From assembly GCA_035763805.1 (NCBI GenBank), contig DASUAL010000128.1, positions 1 to 64,000 of the forward strand: 64,000 nucleotides of DNA, given 5' to 3'. This stretch comes from DASUAL01 sp035763805. GTDB taxonomy: Bacteria; Gemmatimonadota; Gemmatimonadetes; Gemmatimonadales; GWC2-71-9. The notes under the pieces are model-generated. The model did not search any database. It saw nothing but the letters and a program-made list of their open reading frames with translations, and was not told where the DNA came from. This document shows positions 44,360 through 52,799 of this stretch, in pieces (positions within the stretch are counted from its first letter, which is position 1; the number at the start of each line of letters is the position of its first letter). A program made the position numbers and the translations under genes.

Positions 44360-45067
44360 ATGACCCAGCCAATCGCCGTCCAGGCGCCTTCCCCCGACAG
44401 GCCGGGCTTCGCGCGCTCGCTGATCGGCACGAAAGTCGTCATGGCCGTCACCGGCGTGATCCTCTTTCTGTTCGTCGTCGGACACCTGCTCGGCAACCTG
44501 AAGCTGTTCGAAGGGCCGGAGAAGTTTAACGCGTACGCCGAGGGGCTGCGCACGGTTGGCGCGCCGTTCTTCGGCCGCGAGCTGCTGCTGTGGGTCGCGC
44601 GGATCGTCCTGCTCGTCGCGCTGCTCGCCCACATCTGGGCCGCAGTCGAGACCGCCCGGGCGAGCTGGCGGGCCCGGCCGATTGGCTACCGCCGGCTCGA
44701 GGCGGTCGAGACGACCTACGCCGCGCGCACCATGCGCTGGGGCGGCGTGCTCATCCTCGTGTACGTGACCTATCATCTCCTCGATTTCACCTTCGGCCGC
44801 GTCAACCCGAGCTTCATCCCGGGCGACGTATACCACAACGTGGTGGCGAGTTTCCGCGTCTGGCCGGTGGTGGTGGCATACACTGCCGCGATGATCGTGC
44901 TGGGGCTGCACGTCTACCACGGCACCTGGAGCGCGCTCCAGACGCTCGGGCTGAACCGGCCGCCCACCGGGCGGTGGCGTCGGGGCGTCGCGGCCGCGGT
45001 CGCCCTCGCGATCGCCGGCGGGTACGTCGCCATTCCGGTGGCGGTGCTCGCCGGGATCGTGCGCTGA
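44360..45067 (+). CDS. sdhC: Succinate dehydrogenase cytochrome b558 subunit
   Basis: Single membrane anchor of a type B succinate:menaquinone oxidoreductase, 235 aa with five helices. Candidate heme-ligand histidines His42 (VVGHLLGN), His91 (LLAHIWAA), His139 (VTYHLLDF) and His184 (GLHVYHGTW) sit in different helices, fitting two b hemes. No separate sdhD is present or needed in this type. ATG at 44360; sdhA begins 2 bp after the stop. Di-heme anchors are typical of menaquinone-using enzymes. Confidence 0.92.
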   Translation: MTQPIAVQAPSPDRPGFARSLIGTKVVMAVTGVILFLFVVGHLLGNLKLFEGPEKFNAYAEGLRTVGAPFFGRELLLWVARIVLLVALLAHIWAAVETARASWRARPIGYRRLEAVETTYAARTMRWGGVLILVYVTYHLLDFTFGRVNPSFIPGDVYHNVVASFRVWPVVVAYTAAMIVLGLHVYHGTWSALQTLGLNRPPTGRWRRGVAAAVALAIAGGYVAIPVAVLAGIVR

Positions 45068-45069
45068 GC

Positions 45070-46983
45070 ATGGAGCTGCGCTCCAAGGTTCCCGCTGCCC
45101 CGCTGGAACGGAAGTGGGAGCGACACCGCACCGACATCAAGCTGGTCAACCCGGCGAACAAGCTGAAGTACCACATCATCGTCGTCGGCTCGGGGCTCGC
45201 GGGGGCGTCCGCAGCCGCCTCCCTTGCCGAGCTCGGCTACAACGTCTCCTGCTTCTGCTTTCAGGATTCGCCCCGGCGCGCTCACTCCATCGCCGCCCAG
45301 GGCGGAATCAACGCGGCCAAGAACTATCAGAACGACGGCGACTCGGTCTTCCGGCTGTTCTATGACACGATCAAGGGGGGCGACTTTCGTGCCCGGGAGG
45401 CCAACGTCTACCGGCTCGCCGAAGTGAGCGCCCGAATCATCGATCAGTGTGTCGCGCAGGGGGTGCCCTTCGCGCGCGAGTACGGTGGGCTGCTCGCGAA
45501 CCGCTCGTTCGGTGGGGTGCAGGTCTCGCGCACCTTCTACGCGCGCGGCCAGACCGGCCAACAGCTGCTGCTCGGGGCGTACCAGGCGCTCGCGCGCCAG
45601 ATCGGGAGCGGCAAGGTGACGATGTTCCCGCGCACCGAGATGCTGGACGTGGTGGTGCTCGACGGGCAGGCCCGCGGCATAGTGATCCGCGACCTGGTGA
45701 GTGGGAAGGTCACGTCCTACGTCGCGGACGCGGTGGTGCTCGCGACCGGCGGCTACGCCAACGTCTATTACCTCTCCACCAACGCGAAGGGCTGCAACGT
45801 CACCGCGATCTGGCGCGCGTACAAGCGAGGCGCGGCGCTCGCGAACCCCTGCTTCACGCAGATCCATCCGACCTGCATCCCGCCCTCGGGCGAGCACCAG
45901 TCCAAGCTCACGCTCATGAGCGAGTCGCTCCGCAACGACGGGCGAATCTGGGTGCCCAAGCGGAAGGGCGACACGCGACCCCCCAACGAGATCCCCGAGG
46001 ACGAGCGGGATTACTATCTCGAGCGCCTCTACCCGAGCTACGGCAACCTCGCTCCGCGGGACATCGCGTCGCGGCGCGCGAAGCAGGTGTGCGACGAGGG
46101 GCGCGGGGTCGGGCCGGGCGGCAACGGCGTCTACCTCGATTTCCGCGACGCCATCCGGCGGCTGGGGCGCCGCGTCATCGCGGAGCGGTACGGCAACCTG
46201 TTCGAGATGTACCAGCGCATCACGGGCGAGAACCCCTTCGAGGTCCCGATGCGCATCTATCCGGCGCCCCACTACACCATGGGCGGGCTGTGGGTGGACT
46301 ACAACCTGATGAGCACGATCCCCGGCCTGTACGTGATCGGCGAGGCCAATTTCTCCGACCACGGGGCGAACCGCCTGGGGGCGAGCGCGCTGATGCAGGG
46401 ACTCGCCGACGGATACTTCGTCCTTCCCTACACGATCGGCGATTACCTCGCCCAGGCGAAGCTCTCGAAGGTCGACGTCGACCACGCCGCGTTCCGCCGG
46501 ACCGAGGCGGAGGTGGCGGACCGCGTGACCAAGCTCCTGTCCGTGAACGGGCGCCGCAGCGTGGACACTTTTCATCGTGAGCTCGGCCTGCTGGTGTGGG
46601 ACCGCTGCGGGCTGTCGCGCAACGCCCAGGGGCTGCAGGGTGCGATCGAGAAGATCCGCGCACTCCGCGAGGAATTCTGGACGGACGTCTATGTAGGCGG
46701 TCGGGGGGAGGACCTGAATCAGGCGCTGGAGCACGCCGGGCGGGTGGCGGACTTCCTGGAGTTCGCCGAGCTGATGTGTCACGACGCGCTGCACCGCGAG
46801 GAATCGTGCGGTTGCCATTTCCGGGAGGAGCATCAGACGCCGGATGGCGAGCCGCAGCGTGACGACGAACGCTTCGGCTACGTCGCCGCGTGGGAGTTCA
46901 CCGGCCTGGGCAACACGCCCACGCTCTACAAGGAGCCACTCGAGTTCGAGGCCGTCCAGCCCGCGCAGCGGAGCTACAAGTGA
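45070..46983 (+). CDS. sdhA: Succinate dehydrogenase flavoprotein subunit
   Basis: FAD subunit, 637 aa. FAD loop IVVGSGLAGASAAASLAELG, the covalent-flavin His region RRAHSIAAQGGINAAK, and active-site segments TQIHPTCIPPSGE and NFSDHGANRLGASALMQGLA. The length and the LVNPANKLKYHIIVVG start match the non-proteobacterial SdhA/FrdA class (Bacteroidota/Gemmatimonadota-like). ATG at 45070; the longer upstream frame is sdhC read out of frame. Confidence 0.95.
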   Translation: MELRSKVPAAPLERKWERHRTDIKLVNPANKLKYHIIVVGSGLAGASAAASLAELGYNVSCFCFQDSPRRAHSIAAQGGINAAKNYQNDGDSVFRLFYDTIKGGDFRAREANVYRLAEVSARIIDQCVAQGVPFAREYGGLLANRSFGGVQVSRTFYARGQTGQQLLLGAYQALARQIGSGKVTMFPRTEMLDVVVLDGQARGIVIRDLVSGKVTSYVADAVVLATGGYANVYYLSTNAKGCNVTAIWRAYKRGAALANPCFTQIHPTCIPPSGEHQSKLTLMSESLRNDGRIWVPKRKGDTRPPNEIPEDERDYYLERLYPSYGNLAPRDIASRRAKQVCDEGRGVGPGGNGVYLDFRDAIRRLGRRVIAERYGNLFEMYQRITGENPFEVPMRIYPAPHYTMGGLWVDYNLMSTIPGLYVIGEANFSDHGANRLGASALMQGLADGYFVLPYTIGDYLAQAKLSKVDVDHAAFRRTEAEVADRVTKLLSVNGRRSVDTFHRELGLLVWDRCGLSRNAQGLQGAIEKIRALREEFWTDVYVGGRGEDLNQALEHAGRVADFLEFAELMCHDALHREESCGCHFREEHQTPDGEPQRDDERFGYVAAWEFTGLGNTPTLYKEPLEFEAVQPAQRSYK

Positions 46984-47759
46984 TGAACGTCACCCTCCAC
47001 GTCTGGCGCCAAGCGAGCCCGAGAGCGACGGGTGCGTTCGTCCGCTACGAGGTGCCGGACGTGAGTCCGGACATGTCGTTCCTCGAGGTGCTCGATGTGC
47101 TCAATCAGCAGTTGATTTCGCGCAGGGAAGAACCGATCGCCTTCGACCACGACTGCCGGGAGGGGATTTGCGGGGCGTGCGGGATGGTCATCAACGGACG
47201 GCCGCACGGTCCCCAGCGCGCCACCACCGCGTGTCAGCTGCACATGCGCCACTTCCCCGATGGCGTGGAGCTGTGGATCGAGCCGTGGCGCGCGCGGGCG
47301 TTCGCGCTGATCAAGGATCTCGTGGTGGATCGGAGTGCGCTCGATCGCATCATCCAAGCGGGCGGGTTCATCACGGAGCGTACCGGGAGCGCGCCCGAAG
47401 CGAACTCGATCCTCGTGCCCAAGCGCGACGCCGACCTGGCTATGGACGCCGCGGCGTGCATCGGCTGCGGCGCCTGCGTGGCGGCGTGCCCCAACGCATC
47501 CGCGATGCTGTTCGTGGCGGCCAAGGCTTCCCACCTCGGCCTGCTGCCACAGGGGCAGCCCGAGCGCAACGATCGCGTGATGAAGCTGGTGGCGCAGATG
47601 GATGCGGAGGGGTTCGGGGCGTGCACCAACCACGGGGAATGCATGGCCGCGTGCCCGAAAGACATCAGCATCGACTTCATCGCGCGGCTGAACCGCGACT
47701 ACCTCAAGGCGACCCTGGCGCCGCGGCCTCAGGCCAAGGAATTCACCGGAGCCGCCTAA
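46983..47759 (+). CDS. sdhB: Succinate dehydrogenase iron-sulfur subunit
   Basis: 258 aa with three clusters: [2Fe-2S] ligands in DCREGICGACGMVING and ACQLH, then CIGCGACVAACPN and CTNHGECMAACPKDI for the [4Fe-4S] and [3Fe-4S] centres. ATG at 46983 shares a base with the sdhA TGA (TGATG). The stop overlaps the convergent mdh gene by 4 bp, so no terminator separates the two transcripts. Confidence 0.95.
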   Translation: MNVTLHVWRQASPRATGAFVRYEVPDVSPDMSFLEVLDVLNQQLISRREEPIAFDHDCREGICGACGMVINGRPHGPQRATTACQLHMRHFPDGVELWIEPWRARAFALIKDLVVDRSALDRIIQAGGFITERTGSAPEANSILVPKRDADLAMDAAACIGCGACVAACPNASAMLFVAAKASHLGLLPQGQPERNDRVMKLVAQMDAEGFGACTNHGECMAACPKDISIDFIARLNRDYLKATLAPRPQAKEFTGAA

Positions 47760-48685
47760 AGCTTCACCGCATCCATCGTCTGCCTCACCGCCTCGGCCGA
47801 TTTCTTGAGCGCGGCCTGCTCCTCCTCCGAGAGCTCGACCTCGAGGATCTGCTCCAATCCTCGGCTGCCGAGCTTGCACGGCACGCCACAGTAGATCCCC
47901 GACAGGCCGTACTCGCCCTCGAGCCACGCGGCACACGGGAGCACGCGCTTCTTGTCGCGCGTGATCGCTTCGACCATCTGGACGGCGGCCGCAGACGGCG
48001 CATAGTAGGCCGAGCCGGTCTTCAGGTAACTCACGATCTCGGCGCCGCCGTTGCGCGTGCGCTCGACGATCTTCTCGAGGCTGGCACGGTCGAGCAGCTG
48101 CGCGACGGGAATTCCCGAGACCGTCGTGTAGGATACGAGCGGCACCATCGTGTCGCCGTGACCTCCCAGCACCATCGCCTGAATGTCCTCGACCGAGACG
48201 TCGAGGGCTTCCGCGAGAAACGCACGGTAGCGCGCCGTGTCGAGTATACCCGCCATGCCGACCACCCGCTCGCGCGGAAAACCGGTTACCTGCTTCGTCA
48301 CCCAGCACATCACATCGAGCGGATTCGAAACCACGACGACGATCGCCTTCGGGCAGTGCCGCTTGATCTGCTGAGAGACCTGCTTCACGATGTCGGCGTT
48401 GGTGCGCACCAGATCGTCGCGGCTCATCCCCGGCTTGCGCGCGATCCCCGCCGTCACGACCACGATCTCGCTTCCCACGGCGGGAGCGTAGTCGTTGGAC
48501 CCCACGACGCGGGTGTCGAACCCCTCGATCGGCCCAGACTGCCACTGGTCGAGCGCCTTCCCCTGCGGCACGCCTTCGATCACGTCCACCAGGACGACGG
48601 TGCGGGCGAGCTGTTTCTCGGCGAGGCGTTGGGAGGCAGTGGCACCCACGTTTCCGGCGCCGACGACCGTGATTTTGTCGAGCAT
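47756..48685 (-). CDS. mdh: Malate dehydrogenase
   Basis: NAD-dependent malate dehydrogenase of the LDH-like class, 309 aa. Rossmann loop ITVVGAGNVGATASQ with Asp at the end of strand 2 (VLVDVIEG) for NAD, substrate loop ARKPGMSRDDLV (Arg residues), VVVVSNPLDVM, and catalytic His in MVLGGHGDTMVPL. The active-site loop reads R-K-P-G-M-S-R, the malate rather than lactate type. ATG at 48685. Convergent with sdhB, the preceding citric-acid-cycle step but one. Confidence 0.95.
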   Translation of the reverse strand: MLDKITVVGAGNVGATASQRLAEKQLARTVVLVDVIEGVPQGKALDQWQSGPIEGFDTRVVGSNDYAPAVGSEIVVVTAGIARKPGMSRDDLVRTNADIVKQVSQQIKRHCPKAIVVVVSNPLDVMCWVTKQVTGFPRERVVGMAGILDTARYRAFLAEALDVSVEDIQAMVLGGHGDTMVPLVSYTTVSGIPVAQLLDRASLEKIVERTRNGGAEIVSYLKTGSAYYAPSAAAVQMVEAITRDKKRVLPCAAWLEGEYGLSGIYCGVPCKLGSRGLEQILEVELSEEEQAALKKSAEAVRQTMDAVKL

Positions 48686-48727
48686 GCGGGAATTCCTGAG
48701 GAGACGGGGCGACGAGGGGGAGCGAGG

Positions 48728-49762
48728 CTAACCCCCCCGGGTGTGCATCTCGCGGTGCGGGTCCGCGCGCAGCGACTCGATCGGGTACAGCGCGCCCCGC
48801 TCTCGCATTCCCAGACGCTCTTCCGCGCCGCGGTCGGCTCGGCTGCGCCACGCATCGGTGATGAGCTCGGCCAGCTCCGCGTCCGTCGCGCCCGATCGCA
48901 ACCGGTGCCGCAGGTTCACGCCCTGCGCCGCGTAGAGGCACAGGAACCAGGTGCCGTCCGCCGTGAGCCGGCTGCGATCGCAGTTCGAGCAGAACGGCGC
49001 CGTGGTGGAAGCGATGATGCCGAACGTGGTGCCGTCGGGCAGGCGGAACCGCTCGGCGGGCGCGCGGCCCCGCTGTGCGTCCGGCAGTGGCTCGATCGGG
49101 CCGTAGCGACGCGCGAGGGCAGCGAGCATGTCTCGCTGCGAGACCACCTGCTCCATGGACCAGCGCGTCGCTCCGCCGACGTCCATGTACTCGATGAACC
49201 GCAGTTCGGCGTCGTGGGCGCGGGCGAACTCGAGCAGGTCGACGAGCTCGTCGTCGTTGAACCCCCGAACCACGACGGTGTTGATCTTGACGGCCCCGAA
49301 CCCCGCCGTGCGGGCGGCGGCTATCCCCGCGAGCACGTCGCCATGATGGGCGCTCCGGGCGAAGGTCAGCATCCGCTCGGCATGCAGGGTATCGAGACTC
49401 ACCGTTACGCGCTTGAGGCCCGCGCGCCGCAGGTCTCCGGCGTGCTTCGCGAGCAACAACCCGTTGGTGGTGATGGCGAGGTCACTGATCCGCGTGTCTC
49501 CGGCGATCATCCCGATGAGCGTCGGGAGATCGTGTCGCAGCAGGGGCTCTCCGCCGGTCAGCCGGATCTTGTGGACGCCCAGCGAGGCGAACACGCCGAC
49601 GAGGCGTGTAATCTCCTCGAACCTGAGAATCGATTCCCTCGGCAGCCAGACGTACTCGTCCTCCGGCATGCAGTAGCGGCACCGCAGGTTGCAGCGGTCC
49701 GTCACCGAGACTCGGAGACTCGAGAGCGGGCGACCGAACATGTCGCGGACGGTCTCAGACAT
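48728..49762 (-). CDS. moaA: GTP 3',8-cyclase
   Basis: Radical SAM enzyme starting molybdenum cofactor synthesis, 344 aa. N-terminal cluster Cys24, Cys28, Cys31 (TDRCNLRCRYCMPEDE) and C-terminal GTP-side cluster CSNCDRSRLTADGTWFLC; the chain ends in the functional Gly-Gly. Also LTGGEPLLRHDL and INTVVVRGFNDDEL. ATG at 49762 overlaps the moaE 3' end by 8 bp. moaC, moeA and the target molybdoenzyme are not in the window. Confidence 0.95.
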   Translation of the reverse strand: MSETVRDMFGRPLSSLRVSVTDRCNLRCRYCMPEDEYVWLPRESILRFEEITRLVGVFASLGVHKIRLTGGEPLLRHDLPTLIGMIAGDTRISDLAITTNGLLLAKHAGDLRRAGLKRVTVSLDTLHAERMLTFARSAHHGDVLAGIAAARTAGFGAVKINTVVVRGFNDDELVDLLEFARAHDAELRFIEYMDVGGATRWSMEQVVSQRDMLAALARRYGPIEPLPDAQRGRAPAERFRLPDGTTFGIIASTTAPFCSNCDRSRLTADGTWFLCLYAAQGVNLRHRLRSGATDAELAELITDAWRSRADRGAEERLGMRERGALYPIESLRADPHREMHTRGG

Positions 49763-50210
49763 GCGTCGGGCGGTCGGGCGGGCGGACCGTGGGACGGCCG
49801 GAAGGGTCGACCCACACCTCGGTGCCGTCGGTACGCAGCTCCTTCTTCCACACGGGAACGCGGCGCTTCACTTCCTCGATCACGTAGCGGCACGCCTCGA
49901 ACGCCTCGGCGCGATGCGGCGCGGCCGTGACGATCGCGATGCTCGCCTCCCCCGCCGCGATCCTACCCAGCCGGTGCCGTACGGCGATGCGGGCCGCGGG
50001 CCAACGCGACCTGGCGTCGGTGACGAGGCGGCCGAACTCCCCCTCGACCATTTCCTCGTAAGCGGAGTACTCGATCGCCCTCACCCCATGCTCCTCGGGC
50101 CCGTCGCGCACGGTGCCGAGGAAGACACACGTCCCCCCGCACTGCGGGCTCGCGACCTCGGCTACGAGCTCGCCGATGGAGAGTGGGTCTCGCGTGAGAT
50201 ACGTGCGCAT
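49755..50210 (-). CDS. moaE: Molybdopterin synthase catalytic subunit
   Basis: Large subunit of MPT synthase, about 151 aa. CGGTCVFLGTVRDGPEEHGV, YSAYEEMVEGEFGRL, RHRLGRIAAGEASIAI and the catalytic-lysine region PVWKKELRTDG are present. ATG at 50210 chosen; a TTG nine codons upstream is a weaker alternative. The last residues (GRPTVRPPDRPTHV) lie past the conserved fold and are coded by a tandem octamer repeat. Confidence 0.92.
   Translation of the reverse strand: MRTYLTRDPLSIGELVAEVASPQCGGTCVFLGTVRDGPEEHGVRAIEYSAYEEMVEGEFGRLVTDARSRWPAARIAVRHRLGRIAAGEASIAIVTAAPHRAEAFEACRYVIEEVKRRVPVWKKELRTDGTEVWVDPSGRPTVRPPDRPTHV
49765..49804. repeat. Tandem GTCGGGCG octamers in the moaE tail
   Basis: Two exact GTCGGGCG units at 49765-49772 and 49773-49780, then GGCGGACC, GTGGGACG and GCCGGAAG as diverged units. 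They code the non-conserved C-terminal tail of MoaE and stop 3 bp before the moaA start codon region. The same octamer is in the radA linker and at the UDG linker. Confidence 0.6.
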
Positions 50211-50240
50211 GCGCTCGGCTCTCTCTGTCGGTCTCAACGG

Positions 50241-50507
50241 CTAGCCGCCTGCGATCGGCGGCAACAGTGCCACCTCGTCACCGTCGCGCACGCTCGCCTC
50301 GAGCTTTGCGTGCTTCAAGTTCACGGCGGCGAGGGGGCGCTCCGGGATGTCCCGGCCGCCGGGCAGCTCCGCCCGGACCCGACGCACCACATCGCCGACC
50401 GTGGCGGGCAGGGAGACCAGGACTGCGGCCTCCGAACGGCCCACGAGCTCGGCGTAGCGGGCGAAGAAGCGCACCCGGATCGTGCCGGACGACGGCGTGA
50501 ACTGCAT
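50241..50507 (-). CDS. moaD: Molybdopterin synthase sulfur carrier subunit
   Basis: Ubiquitin-like sulfur carrier, 88 aa, ending in the essential Gly-Gly (LLPPIAGG) that is thiocarboxylated. IRVRFFARYAELVG and AAVNLKHAKLEASVRDGDEV are family-like. ATG at 50507; the stop lies 30 bp before the moaE ATG. The open frame upstream of this ATG is not credible. Confidence 0.9.
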   Translation of the reverse strand: MQFTPSSGTIRVRFFARYAELVGRSEAAVLVSLPATVGDVVRRVRAELPGGRDIPERPLAAVNLKHAKLEASVRDGDEVALLPPIAGG

Positions 50508-50530
50508 ACCCGACGGGAAGATAGCCGCGC

Positions 50531-52315
50531 TCAGCTTCCCGTGGTACCAGCCGTGAGCCCGCGCCAGATCCTGGCCTGTTTCGGGGTCGGACTGGGCGCC
50601 TGCGTCAGCGTAAATGCGGTGGACGTACGCTCCCGTACCTGCGTGTTCAGCGTGATGGTTTGGCCGCCGCGCTGGACCGTGAGCGTGAGGGGGCCGCCCG
50701 CTTGCCCGCGGTAGAGCTGCCGGAACCGCACTGCCCAATCGTCGCTGCCGCTTGTCTCCACGTCGCCCACCTTGAGCAGCACGTCTCCCACCTGCAGCCC
50801 CGCAGCCTCGGCCGAGCTGCCGGGAACGACGTTCTGCACGACCAGGCGGCCCTCCTGGTCCGGCGGCGCGTTCACGCCGAGGAACGGGACCGACGCGCTC
50901 CGTCTAACGACGTTGATGCCGCCTTTCGGGAACACGGTCTCGTATGGCAGCGGCTCGCGGCCGTTGATGTAGCGCCGGTAGAACCCGTCCACGTCGGGCA
51001 TGCCGAATTCACGCAGCAAGTTGAGCAGGTCCGCCGTCGCGAAGCCCTTGTTCTGCAGGTAGAAGCGGGTGTAGAGGGCGCGGGTCACGTCATCCAGGCT
51101 CTTGCGGTTGTCGGTGGCATCACGGATCGAGACGTCCAGGAGCATTCCGGTGAGCGATCCCTTGGGATAGTAAAGCTGCGAGCTGTTCACGAACACTTCG
51201 TCGATCCAGGTGGCGACGCTGCCGTCCTCTTGGCTCCACGGCTCGGGAGCAGACTCCACCTGCTGCATGTCCCCGGCCGCATTGTTGAGGAACCGCTCCG
51301 TGCTCCACAGGTTGGAGCGCACGTTGGTGAGGTTGCCGTAGTAGTCGGTAACGCCTTCCGACCACCACAGGAGCGGCGTGAACTGCTCGGCGCGGTAGTC
51401 ATACGGCCACATCTCGGCGGGTCGGATCCGCTTCACGTTGAACAGATGGAAATACTCGTGAGACATCAGGGGAATCATGAAATCGCCGAAGTTCCCCGCC
51501 GCGTCCGCGAACGCCCCCTGCGGCATGATATCGTACTGCGACAAGCTGTGCTCGAGTCCGCCGCCGAAGTTCACTGGCTCGCGAATAACGTTGAAAAACA
51601 CGGTGTAGGTATCGTACGGCGGGCCGCCCAGAATCGCATTTTGGGTCTTCGCAATCTTCTCGATGGCGGACCGCATGTTGCGCGCGACCGCCGGTGTGTA
51701 AGCGTCGGCTGGCCACACGGCGATGCGGATCCACTTGCCGTCGACCTGCAGCGAATCGAGACTGTAAATCCCCACGAACGTCTGCGCGTCGGCGAGCTCG
51801 TGGTAGTCGGCCGCTGCATAGGAGCCCGTCCCCGCGCCCCTGAGCGCGGTCGTCACCTGCCAGCCCGCAGGCAAAGTGAACCGCACTTGCGCCGGGCGCA
51901 GCAGCTGTCCTTCCTCGTGCAAGAACACATTCGTGCCCAGGAACTGGGCGAAGTCGTCCCTGACGCGGGCGAGCGAGAGGTCGATCGTGTCTGCGGAGTA
52001 GTCGAACTCGACTGTCACCCGGTCGGACTTGCCGGTCGCGATCCGCCACGTGTCCTTGTCGAAGCGGTCCCAGAACAGCGCCTGCCCCGAGGGCGTCTTC
52101 GCACCGAAGTGGCGCACGTAGCGCGCGTAGTTCTGGATCTCGTACGCGCCGGGACTCCAAGCCGGCAGCGACACGAACAGCGTATCCTTGCCGCGCGCCG
52201 GAAACTCGGCGACGACGTGGAGCAGGCGCGCGGCGGGCGACGCCACCGAGACTTCATAGTTGATGGTCTGCGCGGAGAGCGGGACGGCGATGAGCAACGC
52301 GAGCAGCGGACGCAC
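50531..52315 (-). CDS. Secreted M61-family aminopeptidase with PDZ domain
   Basis: 594 aa exported metallopeptidase, relative of glycyl aminopeptidase. Signal peptide RPLLALLIAVPLSAQ about 1-15; N-terminal beta domain; catalytic zinc motif His286-Glu287-x-x-His290 (MSHEYFHLFNVKRI) with the third ligand probably Glu320 (LWWSEGVTDYY); PDZ domain about 490-575 (VVPGSSAEAAGLQVGDVLLK). Family members prefer N-terminal Gly or Ala, but specificity is not readable here. The stop is 23 bp from moaD; no functional link to molybdopterin genes is evident. Confidence 0.88.
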   Translation of the reverse strand: MRPLLALLIAVPLSAQTINYEVSVASPAARLLHVVAEFPARGKDTLFVSLPAWSPGAYEIQNYARYVRHFGAKTPSGQALFWDRFDKDTWRIATGKSDRVTVEFDYSADTIDLSLARVRDDFAQFLGTNVFLHEEGQLLRPAQVRFTLPAGWQVTTALRGAGTGSYAAADYHELADAQTFVGIYSLDSLQVDGKWIRIAVWPADAYTPAVARNMRSAIEKIAKTQNAILGGPPYDTYTVFFNVIREPVNFGGGLEHSLSQYDIMPQGAFADAAGNFGDFMIPLMSHEYFHLFNVKRIRPAEMWPYDYRAEQFTPLLWWSEGVTDYYGNLTNVRSNLWSTERFLNNAAGDMQQVESAPEPWSQEDGSVATWIDEVFVNSSQLYYPKGSLTGMLLDVSIRDATDNRKSLDDVTRALYTRFYLQNKGFATADLLNLLREFGMPDVDGFYRRYINGREPLPYETVFPKGGINVVRRSASVPFLGVNAPPDQEGRLVVQNVVPGSSAEAAGLQVGDVLLKVGDVETSGSDDWAVRFRQLYRGQAGGPLTLTVQRGGQTITLNTQVRERTSTAFTLTQAPSPTPKQARIWRGLTAGTTGS

Positions 52316-52357
52316 TGATGAGCTCCGGGAGTGTGGTGACGAATGGATACCCCACGC

Positions 52358-52392
52358 AAAACAAAGCGGCCCAGACGTTTAGTCCGGGCCGC
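52358..52392 (-). terminator. Rho-independent terminator after the HU gene
   Basis: On the minus strand an 11-bp stem, GCGGCCCGGAC and GTCTGGGCCGC (one G-T pair), with the loop TAAAC, is followed by TTTGTTTT. It begins 21 bp after the HU stop and ends 42 bp before the M61 start, so it separates the two units. Confidence 0.85.
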
Positions 52393-52412
52393 GCAGGTGG
52401 TGCGCAACGCAC

Positions 52413-52727
52413 CTAAGGGGTGACCTTCTCGCTCGCTTCGGCCACCATCGCTCGCAACTCCTTGCTGGGCTTGAAGACAGGGACGGGGCGCGCGGCGACT
52501 TCGACCGGGTCACCGGTGCGCGGGTTGCGGGCCATGCGGGTCTTGCGCTGGCGAATCTTGAACGTGCCAAACCCGCGAATCTCAATGTTATGCTGCTCGG
52601 CCAGCGCTGCTTTCACCGCGTCCAGAAAGGAGTCCACGACGCGGGCGCAGTCCTTTTTCGAAATTAGGGGACCAGCGGTGCGTGCGATCTGCGCTGTGAC
52701 CTTCTCGACCAGGTCGGCCTTCGTCAT
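52413..52727 (-). CDS. HU/IHF-family DNA-binding protein
   Basis: Nucleoid histone-like protein, 104 aa. MTKADLVEKVTAQIA start, the central IEIRGFGTFKIRQRKTR arm and RNPRTGDPVEVAARPVPVFK identify the DNABII family, with Arg-Asn-Pro at the arm tip. ATG at 52727 preceded by AAGGGGGA. It has its own promoter (52771-52799) and terminator, so it is a monocistronic gene. HU or IHF subunit cannot be told apart. Confidence 0.92.
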   Translation of the reverse strand: MTKADLVEKVTAQIARTAGPLISKKDCARVVDSFLDAVKAALAEQHNIEIRGFGTFKIRQRKTRMARNPRTGDPVEVAARPVPVFKPSKELRAMVAEASEKVTP

Positions 52728-52770
52728 CCGTCCCCCTTGAAGGGCCCAAGGGCAGTCACGACGAGGGGCC

Positions 52771-52799
52771 AACATACGGGCTTACCTATTGTGTGTCAA
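52771..52799 (-). promoter_or_regulatory. Strong sigma-70 promoter of the HU gene, -35 inside carA
   Basis: TTGACA (52799-52794), spacer exactly 17 bp, TATGTT (52776-52771) on the minus strand. The -35 box is made of the last codons of carA (Leu-Asp-Thr end). The predicted start lies about 35 bp before the HU ATG. Confidence 0.7.

Noticed and set aside
44360..47759. Missing sdhD taken as a deletion
   Set aside because: The cytochrome b558 type of SDH has one membrane subunit with all four heme histidines, so the set is complete.
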